A stretch of 64,000 bases of DNA from Paenibacillus sp. FSL R5-0341 (lineage in GTDB: Bacteria; Bacillota; Bacilli; Paenibacillales; Paenibacillaceae). The translations under genes and the position numbers were made by a program. How positions within the stretch are numbered: position 1 is the stretch's first letter; each line of letters starts with the position of its first letter. Shown here one piece after another: positions 54,789 through 63,803 of this stretch. The stretch is from assembly GCF_037975235.1 (NCBI RefSeq), contig NZ_CP150241.1, forward strand, positions 6,386,001 to 6,450,000, written 5' to 3'. The notes under the pieces were generated by a model. The model was not told the DNA's origin. It searched no databases and saw only the letters and a list, made by a program, of their open reading frames with translations.

Positions 54789-55925
54789 TTAAATATTCGA
54801 TTGTTTCCATTGCTGGTACCACAATTCAACTTCCAAGCCAGGACGTATGCCCGCCTCTTGCTCTAACGCAGTAACCAACTGGTTATATTGAGCGATCACG
54901 GGATCTTTATTGCCTAATCGATCATAGATCTTCATTAACGCCAGTCCGACTTGCTCCAATGATGGCTCGAATTGCTGCACTCGGTGATATAGCGTGAGTG
55001 CTTCTGCATTCTGTCCCACTTCGATGTAATATTGTGCCAGTTGCATGGCATGATTACGCCATAATGCATGCAAGCGCTGACGCTCTAACTCAGCCCATAC
55101 GTAATCGTCCTCGCCATAATACTTGCCTTCATATTGATCCGAAGTCTGCCGATGCTCAGCTACTGTAGAGGAGGATAATAGAGACAATCGGTTAAGACGA
55201 CTCTCCCATTCTTCCGCGTCGATCCTGAATTCACCCGTTTCCAATAGATAACCAAACTGCTGATAGCGAATGACCATCTTATCCTCGCCCATGAATTCAT
55301 TCATCATGCTACGTAAGCGATGGATGCCACTATGCAGATTGGATATACCCCTCCGCTCATCCAACTCTGGCCACAACAGTTCAAGTAGCGTATCTCGCTT
55401 AATCGGTTTGTTCCGATGGTGAAGCAAATAGGCGAATAACTCTCTGATTTTGGTTGTTCTGAACTTCATATGTTTTGGTAACTCATTTGGATGCAGTTGG
55501 ACCTGAAGCATTCCCAAACAGCGCATAATCATGGATGGTCCTTCTGCTACATTCAGATTTGCCGGCACTGTTCGGCGTTGATACATTTTCATCGTTTTTT
55601 CCAAACGGTCACGTGTTACAGGCTTCATAATATAGTCGAGCACTTCAAGCCCATAGGCGGTCAGTGCATGTTCGTTATATGCGGTTGTGAAAATAACTTC
55701 TGTTCCAGGAGAAACCTCATGGATACGTTCGGTTGCCTCGATCCCGTTCATCCCCGGCATCTGAACGTCCATGAAGACGATTTCCGGCAGATGAATTTCG
55801 ATCTGATCTATGGCTTCCTGTGCCGTCAGAAAAGAGCCGATAACTTCGCAATCCTCTCTCTCTAGCAACAGTTTGTTCAACCTGCTCAGAGCGAGATATT
55901 CATCATCTACCAAAATCACTCTCAT
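54789..55925 (-). CDS. Response regulator with SARP/BTAD output domain 2
   Basis: A 378-residue paralogue of the regulator at 40805-41962: receiver with VILVDDEYLALSRLNKL, Asp in EIVFMDVQMPGMNG, Lys in LDYIMKPV; winged helix with FRTTKIRELFAYLLHHRNKPIKRDTLLELLWPE; BTAD-like TPR region with YEGKYYGEDDYVWAELERQRL. GAGGAG is 8 nt from the ATG at 55925 and 2 nt from an upstream GTG. It is divergent from its kinase partner, unlike copy 1, where the pair is one operon. Confidence 0.88.
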   Translation of the reverse strand: MRVILVDDEYLALSRLNKLLLEREDCEVIGSFLTAQEAIDQIEIHLPEIVFMDVQMPGMNGIEATERIHEVSPGTEVIFTTAYNEHALTAYGLEVLDYIMKPVTRDRLEKTMKMYQRRTVPANLNVAEGPSMIMRCLGMLQVQLHPNELPKHMKFRTTKIRELFAYLLHHRNKPIKRDTLLELLWPELDERRGISNLHSGIHRLRSMMNEFMGEDKMVIRYQQFGYLLETGEFRIDAEEWESRLNRLSLLSSSTVAEHRQTSDQYEGKYYGEDDYVWAELERQRLHALWRNHAMQLAQYYIEVGQNAEALTLYHRVQQFEPSLEQVGLALMKIYDRLGNKDPVIAQYNQLVTALEQEAGIRPGLEVELWYQQWKQSNI

Positions 55926-56061
55926 ATGCACAACTCCTCTGGCTCACTGATCACCCTTTAATCTATAATTTTACCATAAATCCTTGTGTGGGACCGCTAT
56001 CATTTGAATATAGAATCTATGTTCCGGTATTTAAAAAATATGTTCACCATTGGCGGAGGGC

Positions 56062-59000
56062 ATGCAGGAATTTGAAGTAAACTGTCGAAAACTAAAGTCT
56101 GCCATGAAACCAATAACCTATAAAAAGATACCCCGATATGTAGTGCTGTCGATTCTATTCCTGACTATTTTACTTGGTTTTCGCTGGATATGGTCCGAGT
56201 CTTTCACTATACCCAAACATCCTGAACCCGTTAATGGCCTGTTAGACCTTCGAGGGTGGGACCTCGCCAACACTTCACCCATATCTCTGGATGGAGAATG
56301 GGAATTTTACCCGCAGGCGTTCATTTCTAATCGTGACGTACAGATAGTGGATAACTCATCCACACATATTCAAGTTCCCGGTGACTGGCGTAATGCATTA
56401 CCACATTCCTCATCGTCGTTCGGATATGGAACGTACCGTCTTCGTATACTTTTAGATCCATCTGTGGAGGAAGTCTCTCTCTGGGCTCAGAAAATCCAAA
56501 CATCATCGATCATCGAGATGAACGGGACCATTGTTGCCGAGTTCGGTCAACCTGCCACCCATGCCGAAGCCTATCAACCAGAAAGGACTGCATTTACGAC
56601 TTCTTATGCACTTGACGGTTCCACCGAACTCAATCTTTTGGTACAGACAGCCAATTTTGACGACCCTTATAGCGGTGGAATCACGCGCTCTCTCTATTTT
56701 GGTTCTCCAGAAGCCATTGGAAGTGAACGAGGACTGTCCATCGATTTGCAAAAGATTACGTTCGCCATACTGCTCTTGCACAGTCTATATGCTTTTGTCA
56801 TGTTTCTGTTTATCCAGAAGGAACGAGCTCTGCTGACGTTCTCCATGTTGACGCTGGTAGCTGCCCTAACGGTCGCCTCCGACCATGACAGTCTGTTATT
56901 GAGCTGGATTCCACTCAACTTCACTTGGATCGTTAAGGCCAAAGCGTTGTCCTATCCATTGTTCGCATTCTTTCTTTTACAGATGGCTAGAAGCTTCTCC
57001 CATAGTCTACAAGGACGTAAACTATTCCGTATCTATGCCAGCGTGCTTGGAATCTACTGTGTATTTTTGCTAATGGCACCCGTGACCCTGATCTACCATG
57101 CACTTGAAATTGGGATTTCTGATTTCCTTTATCTGTTTGCCATCGGCTGGTCTGTGTACCTGTTCTTCCGAATGGCAGCCGAGAAGCGAAGCGACGCAAG
57201 CTTTTTGCTCTTTGCAGCAACCAGCAGCTTATCCAGCGTACTGTGGGGAATTGTGAACTCGCATAACGAAATTACAAATGTCTATTATCCGATTGATGTG
57301 ATCGCGGCCATATTTGGCTTCTCCGCCTATTGGTTCAGGAAATACTTCCGCAATTCAAGTGAAATCGAGAAGTTGTACGAACAGCTCAAAGAGGAGGACC
57401 GCCAGAAGGATCAGTTTCTTGTGAATACGGCTCATGAGCTGCGTACACCGCTACATGGCATCATCAATATTGCCGAGAGCATCGCGGTTCGTGAACGGCG
57501 TACATCAGGTGGCCAGCAGGCAGAAGACATGAAACTGTTAGTTACCATCGGCAGACGCATGTCCCAACTGGTTGATGACCTGCTTGATGTGATTCGCCTG
57601 AAGGAAAAACGGATTACGCTTCAGAAGAAGCCTTTATCTCTTGCATCTGTCATTCCAGGTGTGATCGGTATGTTCCGATTCATGGCAGAAGGTAGGCCTA
57701 TCCAGATGAAGGTGGATATTCCAGATTCGCTGCCGCTGATTCAGGCCGATGAGAGAAGACTTGTTCAGGTACTCTACAACCTGTTGCATAATGCGCTCAA
57801 ATTTACCGATGAGGGTACCATTACCGTGTCTGTTCGGGAACATGGAGAGCACGTCTTGATTCAGGTTTCCGATACAGGTGTTGGTATGAGCGAGGAGATA
57901 CAGCAGCGAATATTCGAGGCGTATGAACAAGGGACCCCAGAGGCCCGTTTAAGCGGAGGAATCGGCCTCGGTCTCAATATCAGCAGGCAGCTCACCGAAC
58001 TCCATGGCGGCCAACTCACCGTGCAATCTGTACCTGGGCAAGGATCCATCTTCCAGATCTCGCTTCCACGGGAAGATACCGCATCGCTATCGGATCAGAC
58101 GGAGCAGCGATGCGATGTTCACAGCTTCGAGGAAATTGCGATTGCAGAACCTCAGCACCAGACCGGATCTCACGATAAGACTGCCGCACGTATTCTTGCC
58201 GTCGATGATGACCCTGTAAACCTGCGAGTACTGATCTCCATGCTTGCAAATGAACCGTACCATATTCAACCTGCGACCTCGGCACTTGAAGCACTTGAAT
58301 TGCTGGATACGGAGCCGTGGGATTTACTGATTGCCGATGTGATGATGCCTCATATGTCGGGCTATGAACTGACAGAAAACGTACGCAAGCGTTATTCGGT
58401 ATCAGAGCTTCCCATCCTGTTGTTGACGGCCCGTAACGAACCAGCCGATGTGTACGCTGGATTCATGGCTGGCGCTACGGACTACGTCACCAAACCCGTG
58501 GATGCCGTTGAGTTAAGACATCGCATCGGATCATTAATTGTGTTGAAACAGTCCATCGATGAGCGGCTACGCATGGAGGCTGCTTACCTACAAGCACAGA
58601 TTCAGCCCCATTTTCTTTTTAACACGCTCAATTCAATCATGGTTCTTAGTGAAATGGACACAGAGCGAATGCAGAAACTGGGCGATGCTTTTATTGAGTA
58701 TCTTCAGACCAGCTTTCACTTCGTCAATTCGGAGAAGATGGTGGAGGTCACTCATGAGTTGGATCTTTCACGAGCCTATCTCTACATTGAGAAAGAACGA
58801 TTCATGCATCGGTTGAACGTCATCTGGGATATCCCCGATGATCTGGATCTATCCTTGCCGCCACTCACCATTCAACCACTCATTGAGAATGCCGTTCGAC
58901 ATGGTATTCTCAGCAAAGTTGAGGGTGGAACCGTGCATATCCGGATTATCAACCAAACAACGGGTACCTTGATCGAGATCGAGGATGACGGTGTGGGGAT

Positions 59001-59193
59001 GCAACCTGAGCAGATCGAACGGGCATTGGCATGGCCCAAGAAAGGACCCGGCGGAACCGGAGGCATTGGATTAACCAATACGCATCGCCGGTTGACTCAG
59101 ATGTATGGACAGGGCTTAAGCATCGTCAGCTCGCCGGGCCAAGGTACGAAGGTTTCCTTTGTCATCCCTTTGGACCGCAGCACAGGAGTCTGA
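56062..59193 (+). CDS. Double-headed hybrid sensor kinase 2: 7TMR-DISM, HisKA, REC, LytS-type kinase
   Basis: Paralogue of the protein at 37664-40801 with the same order: membrane helix, DISM galactose-binding-like domain (LDGEWEFYPQAF, GYGTYRLRIL), seven helices, HisKA with the acceptor His near residue 458 (NTAHELRTPLHG), HATPase_c (GIGLGLNISRQL), receiver (LLIADVMMPHMSG) and terminal LytS-type kinase (QIQPHFLFNTLNS, IENAVRHG, GGTGGIGLTNTHRRL). The start is unresolved: GGAGGG abuts the ATG at 56062, while comparison with the paralogue (MKSLQTKPVNRYKY) favours the ATG at 56104. It is probably the partner of the divergent SARP regulator 2. Confidence 0.86.
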   Translation: MQEFEVNCRKLKSAMKPITYKKIPRYVVLSILFLTILLGFRWIWSESFTIPKHPEPVNGLLDLRGWDLANTSPISLDGEWEFYPQAFISNRDVQIVDNSSTHIQVPGDWRNALPHSSSSFGYGTYRLRILLDPSVEEVSLWAQKIQTSSIIEMNGTIVAEFGQPATHAEAYQPERTAFTTSYALDGSTELNLLVQTANFDDPYSGGITRSLYFGSPEAIGSERGLSIDLQKITFAILLLHSLYAFVMFLFIQKERALLTFSMLTLVAALTVASDHDSLLLSWIPLNFTWIVKAKALSYPLFAFFLLQMARSFSHSLQGRKLFRIYASVLGIYCVFLLMAPVTLIYHALEIGISDFLYLFAIGWSVYLFFRMAAEKRSDASFLLFAATSSLSSVLWGIVNSHNEITNVYYPIDVIAAIFGFSAYWFRKYFRNSSEIEKLYEQLKEEDRQKDQFLVNTAHELRTPLHGIINIAESIAVRERRTSGGQQAEDMKLLVTIGRRMSQLVDDLLDVIRLKEKRITLQKKPLSLASVIPGVIGMFRFMAEGRPIQMKVDIPDSLPLIQADERRLVQVLYNLLHNALKFTDEGTITVSVREHGEHVLIQVSDTGVGMSEEIQQRIFEAYEQGTPEARLSGGIGLGLNISRQLTELHGGQLTVQSVPGQGSIFQISLPREDTASLSDQTEQRCDVHSFEEIAIAEPQHQTGSHDKTAARILAVDDDPVNLRVLISMLANEPYHIQPATSALEALELLDTEPWDLLIADVMMPHMSGYELTENVRKRYSVSELPILLLTARNEPADVYAGFMAGATDYVTKPVDAVELRHRIGSLIVLKQSIDERLRMEAAYLQAQIQPHFLFNTLNSIMVLSEMDTERMQKLGDAFIEYLQTSFHFVNSEKMVEVTHELDLSRAYLYIEKERFMHRLNVIWDIPDDLDLSLPPLTIQPLIENAVRHGILSKVEGGTVHIRIINQTTGTLIEIEDDGVGMQPEQIERALAWPKKGPGGTGGIGLTNTHRRLTQMYGQGLSIVSSPGQGTKVSFVIPLDRSTGV

Positions 59194-59220
59194 GTGATAA
59201 AATCGTTAAATAAACCAAAA

Positions 59221-59257
59221 GAGAGCTAAGCACGGGATTCATCCCGGCTTAGCTCTC
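59221..59257. terminator. Bidirectional terminator
   Basis: GAGAGCTAAGC/GCTTAGCTCTC arms with an inner CGGGA/TCCCG stem, between convergent kinase 2 and mqo. Confidence 0.85.
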
Positions 59258-59298
59258 TTCTTTGGCCTGATTCTTATTTAACACGATTCGATTAATCG

Positions 59299-60804
59299 TT
59301 ATACGTGCAGGACATGTTTTTCATCCGATAACCCCAGCGCCTTGGCTGTTGAAGAATGAACCTCTTTGAGAAGATCCAGGTTCTCCACAAGTGATATGCC
59401 ATAGGAAGGAATCATTTCCTTAATCTTCGGCTCCCATGCCTCCATATGCTGCGGGAAGCAACGCTGAAGAATCTCAAGCATGACCTGAACTGCGGTGGAT
59501 GCACCTGGTGATGCACCTAGCAAAGCCGCAATCGTTCCATCTGCAGACGTGACCACTTCCGTACCGAATTGGAGCGTACCCTTGCCACCTTGGACGGTAT
59601 CCTTGATCACCTGCACACGCTGCCCCGCCAGAACCATATCCCAATCCTCGCTCTTCGCACCCGGAACAAAGTCACGCAATTCAGCCATACGTTGTTCTTT
59701 GGATAACATCAGTTGTTGGATCAGGTACTTGGTCAAAGAGATTTCTTTGACACCTGCTGCGAGCATCGTAAGCAGATTATGCATCTTAACCGACGTAATT
59801 AAGTCGGCATTGGAACCGGTCTTCAGGAACTTCGGTGAGAAGCCGGCAAACGGACCGAATAGCAGCGACTTCTTATTGTCGATAAATCGAGTATCCAGAT
59901 GGGGAACGGACATGGGCGGAGCCCCTACCGAAGCCTTGCCGTATACCTTGGCATGATGCTGTTCCACGACTTTTTGATTTTTGCACACCATAAAGATCCC
60001 ACTGACCGGGAATCCGCCGATATGTTTACCTTCCGGAATGCCCGTCTTCTGGAGCAAATGCAAACTTCCGCCGCCCGCGCCGATAAAGACAAATTTCGCC
60101 TTATGGCGTTCGACTGCACCACTCTTCAGATTTTTCACGGATAATTCCCATTGTCCATCGCTGGTACGTTTCATATTCTTCACGCTATGTTCGTAGTGGA
60201 TACCCACGTGTTGTTCCTTCAAATGTTTGATCAGCATACGCGTTAAAGCACCAAAGTTAACGTCCGTACCGGTGTCAATTTTGGTCGCTGCAACAGGTTC
60301 ATTACTTGTGCGATCTTTCATCATCAGCGGCATCCATTTCGCCAGCTCTTTCTTGTCATCCGAGAATTCCATACCTGCGAACAGCGGGTGATTCGATAAG
60401 GAGTCATAACGTCTTTTCAGAAACTGGACATTACTCTCTCCGTGCACATAACTCAAATGAGGAATCGGCATAATGAAGTCCCGCGGATTACGAATCAGAC
60501 GGCTATTGACGAGATAGGACCAAAATTGCTTTGAGATCTGAAATTGTTCATTCACTTTAATTGCTTTGCTAATATCTACGGTTCCGTCTGGTCGTTCAAC
60601 GGTATAGTTAAGTTCGCACAATGCAGCATGCCCGGTTCCGGCATTATTCCATTCGTTGGAGCTTTCCTCTCCTGCAGTGGCGAGCTTTTCAAAAACCTTA
60701 ATATTCCAGTCTGGTGCCAATTCTTTTAGCAAAGTTCCCAAAGTTGCACTCATAATTCCGGCACCAATCAAGATAACATCTGTACTCGTTTGTCCCTGGC
60801 TCAT
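59299..60804 (-). CDS. mqo: Malate:quinone oxidoreductase
   Basis: FAD-dependent peripheral membrane enzyme oxidising malate to oxaloacetate and passing electrons to menaquinone. The 501-residue sequence matches Mqo throughout: VILIGAGIMSATLGTLLKEL (FAD dinucleotide fold), EESSNEWNNAGTGHAALCELNY, VNFGALTRML, FVFIGAGGGSLHLLQKTGIPE, GGFPVSGIFMVC and the late LGASPGASTAV. AAGGACGG precedes the ATG. A cre-like box 36 nt upstream suggests CcpA control, in keeping with repression of TCA-cycle functions on glucose. Confidence 0.96.
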   Translation of the reverse strand: MSQGQTSTDVILIGAGIMSATLGTLLKELAPDWNIKVFEKLATAGEESSNEWNNAGTGHAALCELNYTVERPDGTVDISKAIKVNEQFQISKQFWSYLVNSRLIRNPRDFIMPIPHLSYVHGESNVQFLKRRYDSLSNHPLFAGMEFSDDKKELAKWMPLMMKDRTSNEPVAATKIDTGTDVNFGALTRMLIKHLKEQHVGIHYEHSVKNMKRTSDGQWELSVKNLKSGAVERHKAKFVFIGAGGGSLHLLQKTGIPEGKHIGGFPVSGIFMVCKNQKVVEQHHAKVYGKASVGAPPMSVPHLDTRFIDNKKSLLFGPFAGFSPKFLKTGSNADLITSVKMHNLLTMLAAGVKEISLTKYLIQQLMLSKEQRMAELRDFVPGAKSEDWDMVLAGQRVQVIKDTVQGGKGTLQFGTEVVTSADGTIAALLGASPGASTAVQVMLEILQRCFPQHMEAWEPKIKEMIPSYGISLVENLDLLKEVHSSTAKALGLSDEKHVLHV

Positions 60805-60840
60805 GTCTACCGTCCTTATATCCTATATTTGCCAAAAGGA

Positions 60841-60854
60841 TGTAAGCGTTATCG
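60841..60854. promoter_or_regulatory. cre-like site upstream of mqo
   Basis: TGTAAGCGTTATCG on the plus strand matches the cre consensus TGNAARCGNWWWCA at 13 of 14 positions, the best of the set in this window. It lies 36 nt before the mqo start. The rest of 60855-61102 has no recognisable gene. Confidence 0.62.
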
Positions 60855-61102
60855 ATTTGGCATTTGCAGCAAGCCCATTCTTGAACGGGATCGCACCTTC
60901 TCTGAATGAATATAACCTTGATCTAGTGTATCAATAATATAGAGCAATTTAAATATGCAATTTCAAGATATTTGCTATTCCATCAGTATACGCTAGTTTA
61001 CATCGGAACGTTAGCCCGGTTATAGGCCTGAAAGATATATTTGTTCAAAACAAAGAAAGGTGCTCGGTTTTAGTGGGACTTGGGTGATCAAATGGATGCA
61101 CT

Positions 61103-61140
61103 AAAAGCCGCTTTCGAATCACTTCGTAAGGCGGCTTTTT
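61103..61140. terminator. Terminator of the ABC operon
   Basis: AAAAGCCGC...GCGGCTTTT arms with an inner TTCG-containing imperfect stem, 44 nt past the last ATPase gene of the operon. Runs of T occur on the plus strand. Confidence 0.7.
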
Positions 61141-61183
61141 ATATAAAATTAACGATTCCCACCCCCGGCGTTTCCGGGAGTAC

Positions 61184-62155
61184 TCAGAAGATCGAAATCA
61201 GTTCTTTTGTATACGAATGGCGTTCTTCAGCGAACAACGCATCCGCGCCAAATCGATCAACGATCTGACCTTCCCGCATGACGATGATACGCTGGCTCAT
61301 GCGATGTACTGCAGCCAGATCATGCGAGATGAACACGTATGACAGACCAAGCGATGTCCGCAGATCGGTGAGCAACTGCAAAACGGCACCTTGCGAGATC
61401 ACGTCCAGGCTGGCCGTCGGTTCATCCAGAACGACAACGTCCGGCTCAATGCCAATGGCACGCGCGATCGTGACACGCTGACGCTGTCCACCACTCAGCT
61501 CATGGGGGTAACGTCCAGCCAAATCGCTTGGAAGCTCGACAGCTTCAAGCAGCTTTTGGACGTAAGCCTCCTTCGACGTATAGGTAAAATGGGACAACTC
61601 GGCATTCCGTCCAAGCTGTTCGTACGGATCGATTAGCGAATCGGCAATCTTGAGCTTTGGATTCAGTGCAGCCATCGGGTTCTGGAAAACAATCTGAATC
61701 TTCCGGCGATGAGGTCGCAACCGTCGGCCGCTCAGCCGTGCGATATCCTGTCCGCCCAGTGTAATCGAGCCCTTATCTGCATCTTCAATTCGTAGCAGAC
61801 AGCGGGCGAGCGTACTCTTGCCGCACCCACTCTCACCAACCAGGCCAAGACACTCGCCGCGGTTCAGGGCGAAGGAAATATCATTCACAGCCGGCCGGTC
61901 TGCACCTGCATACGTTCGACTGAGATGTTCCACGTGAAGCACAGGATTGCTGAGGATATTGGAAGATGAAGCATTGTCTGAACCGGCGGTATTTTTATTC
62001 GTATCTGTATCCGCAAGATCTGTATCTGTAGTCGTTATGACTGCATTATCTATGTCTACATGGTTTACGTCTTTTGCAAAATCGTGGCTTCGCACACCAG
62101 ATTCTTCTTCGGACTGCATGAGTCCAGGACGTTCATCATTTGCAGTTGTCTTCAT
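61184..62155 (-). CDS. Peptide/nickel ABC transporter ATPase 2 (NikE/OppF type)
   Basis: ATP-binding subunit of 323 residues. Walker A GESGCGKST, HRRKIQIVFQNPMAALNPKLK, LSGGQRQRVTIARAIG, Walker B VVVLDEPTASLD and FISHDLAAVHRMSQRI are complete. An unusual extension of about 70 residues precedes the domain and is rich in Asp, Asn, Thr and Ser (TTTDTDLADTDTN). The start is supported by a 4-nt ATGA overlap with the preceding ATPase. The terminal OppF-type Cys-rich oligopeptide motif is absent. Nickel, metallophore or peptide transport are all possible. Confidence 0.88.
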   Translation of the reverse strand: MKTTANDERPGLMQSEEESGVRSHDFAKDVNHVDIDNAVITTTDTDLADTDTNKNTAGSDNASSSNILSNPVLHVEHLSRTYAGADRPAVNDISFALNRGECLGLVGESGCGKSTLARCLLRIEDADKGSITLGGQDIARLSGRRLRPHRRKIQIVFQNPMAALNPKLKIADSLIDPYEQLGRNAELSHFTYTSKEAYVQKLLEAVELPSDLAGRYPHELSGGQRQRVTIARAIGIEPDVVVLDEPTASLDVISQGAVLQLLTDLRTSLGLSYVFISHDLAAVHRMSQRIIVMREGQIVDRFGADALFAEERHSYTKELISIF

Positions 62156-62952
62156 TCGGTTCCTGCCTCCTTCAATCCCGACTTCAGCGAGCGACTCAGG
62201 ACGGGAGCCGCATCAATCAACTGGCGCGTATATTCATGCTGAGGATGATCGAGAATGCGATGTTTCCCGCCAGATTCGACGATCTGCCCTTCCTTCATCA
62301 CAGCCAAGCGGTTCGCATAGCGACGTACATGGCGCCAATCATGCGTTATAAACAAAATCGCACAGCCCGTCTCCGCTTGTTTGCGTGCCAGTAACTCCAA
62401 TACGCGATGTCCGGATACACTATCCAGTGCCGTTGTTGCTTCGTCAGCAATCAGCAGACGAGGAGACAACATCAGCGATGTAGCAATTGATGCCCGCTGA
62501 AGCTGTCCACCGCTCAACTGGAACGGATAGCGGCGCAGCAATTCAGCACCAAGGCCAACCGATTCCAATGCTTCCTCAGCCCTTTTCTTGCGGATGGCAG
62601 AAGACTTTTCCCCATGTACCTTCTGGTATTCATCAAAGTGCCCACCAATACTGCGAAATGGCGTAAACGCTCCCTGATAGTCTTGAAAAATATACGAGAT
62701 GCGGCTTCCCCGCAGGGCGCGCATCTCCTTTGGTTTCCGTTCGAGCAGATTACTGCCCTCGAACATGACTCGCCCCGACGCATGCAGGTTGGGCGGCAGC
62801 AGACGACCAATGGCTTGCGAGAGCAAGCTTTTGCCACTACCGCTCTGTCCAACCAATGCCATGAATTCACCTTCACGAACAGCCAGCGAGACTTGATCTA
62901 CAATTGTACGATCCCGACTGGAGATGCTCAATTCCTCAATGGAGAGAATCAT
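62152..62952 (-). CDS. Peptide/nickel ABC transporter ATPase 1 (NikD/OppD type)
   Basis: A 266-residue ATP-binding subunit: Walker A GQSGSGKSLL, ISYIFQDYQGAFTPF Q-loop, LSGGQLQRASIATSLM signature, LLIADEATTALD Walker B and FITHDWRHVRRYANR switch. Length and motifs fit NikD or the metallophore-importer CntD better than full-length OppD (about 350 residues). Its start overlaps the permease stop and its stop overlaps the next start, so the operon is tightly coupled. Confidence 0.88.
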   Translation of the reverse strand: MILSIEELSISSRDRTIVDQVSLAVREGEFMALVGQSGSGKSLLSQAIGRLLPPNLHASGRVMFEGSNLLERKPKEMRALRGSRISYIFQDYQGAFTPFRSIGGHFDEYQKVHGEKSSAIRKKRAEEALESVGLGAELLRRYPFQLSGGQLQRASIATSLMLSPRLLIADEATTALDSVSGHRVLELLARKQAETGCAILFITHDWRHVRRYANRLAVMKEGQIVESGGKHRILDHPQHEYTRQLIDAAPVLSRSLKSGLKEAGTE

Positions 62953-63803
62953 GGCTGCACCTCCTTCTTCACGTCAAACCGGTCTCGCAGATAGTCGCCC
63001 AGCATGTTGGCAAGCAATACAACAGAGACAATGGCAAGGCCCGGATAGATCATCAGCTCTGGCCGGGACTGGAAGTAAGGCCGTGAGTCATTCAGCATCG
63101 CACCCCATTCAGGTGTTGGCGGCTGTGCGCCAAGGCCGATGTAAGACAACGAAGAGATAAGCAGGATGATTTTGCCCAGATCGAGACTGGCTAACACGAG
63201 CACATGGCCTGCAATATGGGGAAGCAGATGCTTTCTCATGATACGACCGTCCGATAGTCCGTTGGTCCGGGCGATGCGAATGTAATCCTTTTAGGACTCC
63301 GATAAAACTGTACTCCGAACGAGACGGGCGTAGCTAACCCACTTTACGATTACGATCGCCAATACCAGATTACCGATTCCCGCGCCAAGCAGGCCACTGA
63401 GCACAATCGCGACGATGGTATCAGGAAAAGCGAGAAAAGCATCAGCGATCCGCATGAACAGCTTGTCGACCCAGCCGCGTTTATAGCCTGCAATCAGTCC
63501 AAACGGAATGCCAATCAGCAATGCAGCACCGAGTGCCAGCAAGCTATACCCCAGTGTTTGGCCGCCGCCAAGCAACAGACGTGTCAGAACATCGCGGCCC
63601 AGGTGGTCGGTGCCGAACGGATGGAGAGCACTTGCGCCCTGCAATCGTCCGCGCAGATCGGTTAAGGTATGATCATGCTTCAAGTATAAAAAGGCATATA
63701 AGGAGGCCGCGATGACCAGCAGGGCAAACAGCAGACCAATGATCGCCTGCCAGCTATGTTTTTTAGATTTTGTAGGCGGAATGGGCAGGGAAGTGGTTTT
63801 CAT
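62949..63803 (-). pseudogene. NikC/DppC-type permease interrupted by an in-frame stop
   Basis: The N-terminal part (63291-63803, 170 codons: membrane helix, HPFGTDHLGRDVLTRLL and the start of the transmembrane domain) ends VLSES-TAA. The same frame resumes at once with KDYIRIARTNG and continues through the EAA-loop region to ...DRFDVKKEVQP at 62949. Only one codon (TAA at 63291-63293) separates the halves, and without it the protein would be a normal 284 residues. This fits a nonsense change of a sense codon such as CAA, or a sequencing error. If real, the importer loses one permease. Confidence 0.8.
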
